From Balaenoptera acutorostrata (Eukaryota > Chordata > Mammalia > Artiodactyla > Balaenopteridae), in the NCBI RefSeq assembly GCF_949987535.1, contig NC_080074.1:26743268-26807267 (forward strand): 64,000 nucleotides of DNA, written 5' to 3'. Made by a program: the position numbers and the translations under genes. This document shows, piece after piece, positions 60,326-64,000 of the stretch. Positions within the stretch are counted from its first letter, which is position 1, and every line of letters begins with the position of its first letter. The notes below the pieces were generated by a model, which was not told the DNA's origin, did no database searches, and saw only the letters and a program-made list of their open reading frames with translations.

Positions 60326-60889
60326 TTAGATCCAGTGTCTGAGCCAAGGTTGCCATCTCTCTCTTAGGATAAGTTCTGAGGTAATACGTGGAGTGGCCAC
60401 ACTTCCACTCCACGGAAAGTCAACGTCTTTGGTCTGTTTGGGGGATGCCGTTCACTGTCTTGAGCCCAGATAATATTTTCCTTTAAATCTGTTTCTCTGC
60501 GTATATAAACAAAAAGGAAGCCCTAGACGAATTTAATGGAAACTGTCGTTCAGCCCCTTCTCACACCAGCTGTTTTGTTATCTGAAGGCGTAAAGAAGCA
60601 TGTTAGTGTACATTTTCTTCCAGAAAACATCAAATCGCCCGGATTTAAATTTTAAGTGTAATATTTTGCAAATAGCTGCTCTTAGGGAAATCTCCTGAAA
60701 AAAAATGTGACATAAGCCATGGTTTGAGGGAACGGGATAGTCAGGCGTTTGGTACAAGTCCAGTGTGGGTGAGGCTCATACAACTTAAGCTTGCTTTTTT
60801 TTTTTAAGTTTACAATTCAGTGGTTTTAATTAATTCACATTAGGCAACTATCATTACTATCTAATTCCAGACTTGAGCTTTTTTAAAAC

Positions 60890-60895
60890 AATAAA
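60890..60895 (+). terminator. Candidate polyadenylation signal
   Basis: A canonical AATAAA lies in an AT-rich context about 1.7 kb after the TMCC3 stop codon. Use is inferred. Confidence 0.3.
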
Positions 60896-61752
60896 CATCA
60901 TTTCATGAAATCTTTGGCTTAAAGTATCTTGCATTCAGGGAAGAGGGAGTTACAATCCCACCCCATCTCACGGCTGTGTCCCCTTTCACTGCCAGGCTCT
61001 CCCCTGGTCTCCCAAGTTGGCTGTAAATGCACTGTGGTCCATCCACTCCAGGGGACAGAAACAGGTTGCAGATCCAGGGAAGGGAGAGAGGAGCAATGTT
61101 GTGCTGCTTTTTCCTTTTCCGTTTTCATGGCCAGCGTTCCCTGTTGTCTGTGGGCATCAGTCTCCATGTGGGCTGAGGGCCGGGTGTAACTTAGGCCCTT
61201 GAATCAAGATGGCTCCTGGATGGGCTCCTCTTGATTTCTGTGCACATTTCTGAGGCACTTTGGAGATGCCAGGGGGTAGGGTGGGTGTAGATGCCGCTGG
61301 GAGTTGAGAGAGAGAGTGAGATCCCTGGCCCTTCCCTCCAGGTAGGCATGGGCCTCCTTCTCACGCCCCAACACTCCGCTCCGTCGCTTAGCCAGACCTG
61401 TGGTCAGTGTGTCTCCTCCCCGGGGAGAGAGATGGAGAAGAAAACAGAAAGCAACACAATTCACCCCCTCCAGGCTGGAGCTGTTAACAGAAGCTGCTTG
61501 AAACTGACTCTCTGCTGAAATACTGTAGGGTCTAAATCGTCCCGCCTGATCATGAATTTTGTTTTTTTTTAAAGAATTCATATTTCTGGTGATTCTCATT
61601 AGATTTCAGAAACCTTGTTTTCACTTGGATATGCTCAACCTACACAGCATATTTATTTTAGAGTCTCATGGAAAGTTCATGAAGCTTTTTAATAAGACAA
61701 TATCCTCCAAGGAGACTTTCACTCTCCGCAGTTTATTATTTTCTTCTTAAAG

Positions 61753-61802
61753 AATAAACTTTCCCACTGCTGCTGCTTTTCACTCTAAGGAGATTAAATA
61801 AA
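61753..61802 (+). terminator. Candidate polyadenylation signals (61753 and 61797)
   Basis: AATAAA occurs at 61753-61758 and again at 61797-61802, about 2.6 kb after the stop. They sit near the end of the repeat-free downstream block, which makes them reasonable candidates for the distal end of the message. Confidence 0.35.
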
Positions 61803-62209
61803 ATGTTATAAATATACAATGAAAATAGTGCTCTAGCTGTGACATACCCTGGAGTTGGGTATTCAATATACATTTAACGAATCCTCTTCCCCGCCTTTCG
61901 TTGGCGGTCAGCATCATGTGCATACCTAGAGATGAAAGCCAGCGGTGGGGTGGGTAAGCGCCGGCTCCCTCAGTGAACTTAGTGGTTGAAGATGCTGGAT
62001 CTAGCACTGGACTGTTTGGTGCATGTTATTTTCATGATCACCAGGATAATGATAGTTTGCTGAGGACAAAACAAAAACCTAAGAATACTCTTGTGGGTTT
62101 TGAATTGGTTATTCCAGCTTATACTGTGAGTATGATTGAGTCGGAACAAAACATTCCCCCCACTCATTCCCCCCCCACCAAAAAAATTTAAACCCTTAAT
62201 GTAGCAGTA

Positions 62210-62215
62210 AATAAA
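62210..62215 (+). terminator. Candidate distal polyadenylation signal
   Basis: A last AATAAA lies 20 bp before the antisense L1. A CA-rich/polyC stretch precedes it. It could be the distal end of TMCC3 transcripts. Confidence 0.25.
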
Positions 62216-62234
62216 AGTATTCCATCGCTGATTC

Positions 62235-64000
62235 TTTTTTTAATAGATCTTTATTGGAGTATAAGTGCTTCACAATACTGTATTAGTTTTTGTTGCACAA
62301 CAAAGCAAATCAGCCATATGCATACACATGTCCCCATATCCCCTCCCTCTTGAGCCTCCCTCCCATCCTCCCTATCCCACCCCTCTAGGTCATCGAAAAG
62401 TACCGAGCTGACCTCCCTGTGCTATGCTGCTGCTTCCCACCAGCCAACTGTTTTGCATTCAGTAGTGTATATATGTCGATGCTACTCTCACTTCGCCCCA
62501 GCTTCGCCCTCCCACCCCATGTTATCAAGTCTATTCTCTATGTCTACCTCTTTATTCCTGCCCTTCAACTAGGTTCATCCGTACCATCTTTTTTTTTTTT
62601 TAGATTCCATATATATGTGTTAGCATACAGTATTTGTTTTTCTCTTTCTGACTTACTTCACTCTGTATGACAGACTCTAGGTCCATCCACCTCACTACAA
62701 ATAACTCAATTTCGTTTCTTTTTATGGCTGAGTAATATTCCATTGTATATATGTGCCACATCTTCTTCATCCATTCATCTGTTGATGGACACTTAGGTTG
62801 CTTCCATGTCCTGGCTATTGTAAATAGTGCTGCGGTGAACATTGTGGTACATGTCTCTTTTTGAATTATGGTTTTCTCAGGGTATATGCCTAGTAGTGGG
62901 ATTGCTGGGTCATATGGTAGTTCTATTTTTAGTTTTTTAAGGAACCTCCATACTGTTCTCCATAGTGGCTGTATCAATTTACATTCCCACCAACTGTGCA
63001 GGAGGGTTCCCTTTTCACCACACCCTTTCTAGCATTTATTGTTTCTAGATTTTTTGATAATGGCCATTCTGATTGGTGTGAGGTGATACCACATTGTAGT
63101 TTTGATTTGCCTTTCTCTAATAATTAGTGATGTTAAGCATCTTTTCATGTGCCTCTTGACCATCTATATGTCTTCCTTGGTGAAAAGTCTATTTAGGTCT
63201 TCCACCCATTTTTTAACTGGATTGTTTGTTTTTTTGATATTGAGCTCCATGAGCTGTTTGTATATTCTGGCGATTAATCCTTTGTCTGTTGTTTCATTTG
63301 CAAATATTTTCTCCCATTCTGAGGATTGTCTTTTTGTCTTGTTTATGGTTTCCTTTGCTGTGCTAAAGCTTTTAATTCCCATTTCTTTATTTTTGTTTTT
63401 ATTTCCGTTACTCTAGGAGGTGGGTCAAAAAAGATCTTGCTGTGGTTTATGTCAAAGAGTGTTTTTCCTATGTTTTCCTCTAAGAGTTTGATAGTGTCTG
63501 GTCTTACATTTAAGTCTTTAATCCATTTGGAGTTTATTTTTGTGTATGGTGTCAGGGAGTGTTCTAATTTCATTCTTTTACATGTAGCTGTCCAGTTTTC
63601 CTAGCCCCACTTATTGAAGAGGCTGTCTTCTCTCCATTGTATGTTCTTGCCTCCTTTGTCATAAATTAGGTGCTCATATATGCGTGGGTTTATCTCTGGG
63701 CATTCTGTCCTGTACCATTGATCTATATTTCTGTTTTTGTGCCAGTACCATACTCTCTTGATTACTGTGGCTTTGTGGCATAGTTTGAAGTCAGGGAGCC
63801 TGATTCCTCCAACTCCGTTTTTCTTTCTCAAGATTGCTTTGGCTATTCAGAGTCTCTTGTGTTTCCATATGAATTGTAAAATTATTTGTTTTAATTCTGT
63901 GAAGAATGCCACTGGTAGTTTGATAGGGATTGCATTGAATCTGTAGATTGCTTTGGGTAGTATAGTTATTTTCACAGTATTGATTCTTCCCATCCAAGAA
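62235..64000 (-). mobile_element. L1 3' part with decayed ORF2, running off the window
   Basis: Antisense L1 with 3' UTR at 62235-62600 and ORF2 coding sequence beyond. The best frame (62600-62977) encodes the ORF2 C-terminus ([30 protein letters not shown]). Further ORF2 pieces at 63164-63382 and 63343-63573 lie in different frames, so the ORF is broken and this copy cannot be autonomous. The 5' end lies outside the window. Confidence 0.93.

Larger units (their letters stand above)
59189..61820 (+). other. TMCC3: TMCC3 3' untranslated region (end uncertain)
   Basis: The sequence follows the TMCC3 stop codon without recognisable interspersed repeats, in contrast to the repeat-dense introns. 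This fits a long 3' UTR. Candidate AATAAA signals occur at 60315, 60320, 60890, 61753, 61797 and 62210. The sequence alone cannot say which is used, so the end given here is a guess at the 61.75-61.80 kb pair. Beyond this only short AT-rich sequence remains before an L1 begins at 62235. Confidence 0.55.

Noticed and set aside
62600..63573. An intact L1 ORF2
   Set aside because: The ORF2 pieces lie in different frames with stops between them, so the copy is decayed.
1..64000. A second host gene or a novel multi-gene system
   Set aside because: No other exon chain, conserved domain or gene cluster could be supported. All other long frames fall in repeats or lack any recognisable feature.

Overview
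The window is a piece of mammalian nuclear DNA, almost certainly from a cetacean (whale or dolphin). Seventeen tRNA-Glu-derived SINEs of the CHR type (cetacean-hippo-ruminant lineage) are present. Several are young, nearly full-length CHR-2-like copies with perfect target-site duplications. I recognise none of the ruminant BovB/Bov-tA or pig PRE-1 repeats. L1, MIR, L2, MaLR and Tigger remnants fill in an ordinary eutherian background.

There is one recognisable protein gene, TMCC3 (transmembrane and coiled-coil domain family 3), on the + strand. Three coding exons are visible: 49811-50727, 53620-53755 and 58886-59188. Together they encode 451 residues. As I remember it, human TMCC3 has 477 residues, of which 26 come from a first exon I cannot find here. 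If so, the first exon lies upstream of the window and the length matches exactly. An ATG six codons into the second exon (49826) would give the shorter 446-residue form. The product is an endoplasmic-reticulum protein with two coiled-coil regions and two C-terminal membrane helices.

Layout: 1-49810 is intron 1 (or upstream flank plus intron 1 for the short form). It is mostly old L1/L2/MIR/LTR debris with young SINE insertions, two U6 snRNA retrocopies, and one modestly CpG-enriched block near 39.3-40.0 kb that could hold an alternative promoter. 50728-53619 is intron 2 and 53756-58885 is intron 3. From 59189 a repeat-poor 3' UTR runs to an uncertain end near 60.3-62.2 kb. From 62235 to the window edge lies the 3' end of an antisense L1 with a decayed ORF2.

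No novel multi-gene system is present. The most interesting signals are records of mobile-element mechanism: SINE insertions that appear to carry 3'-transduced flanking DNA (one includes an L1 3' end), two pairs of SINEs inserted successively at the same target, and a SINE subfamily marked by a 24-bp internal duplication. There is also a near-perfect 42-bp palindrome, a perfect 65-bp tandem duplication carrying a G-quadruplex motif, and a possible amino-acid change at a family-conserved position at the end of the second coding exon.
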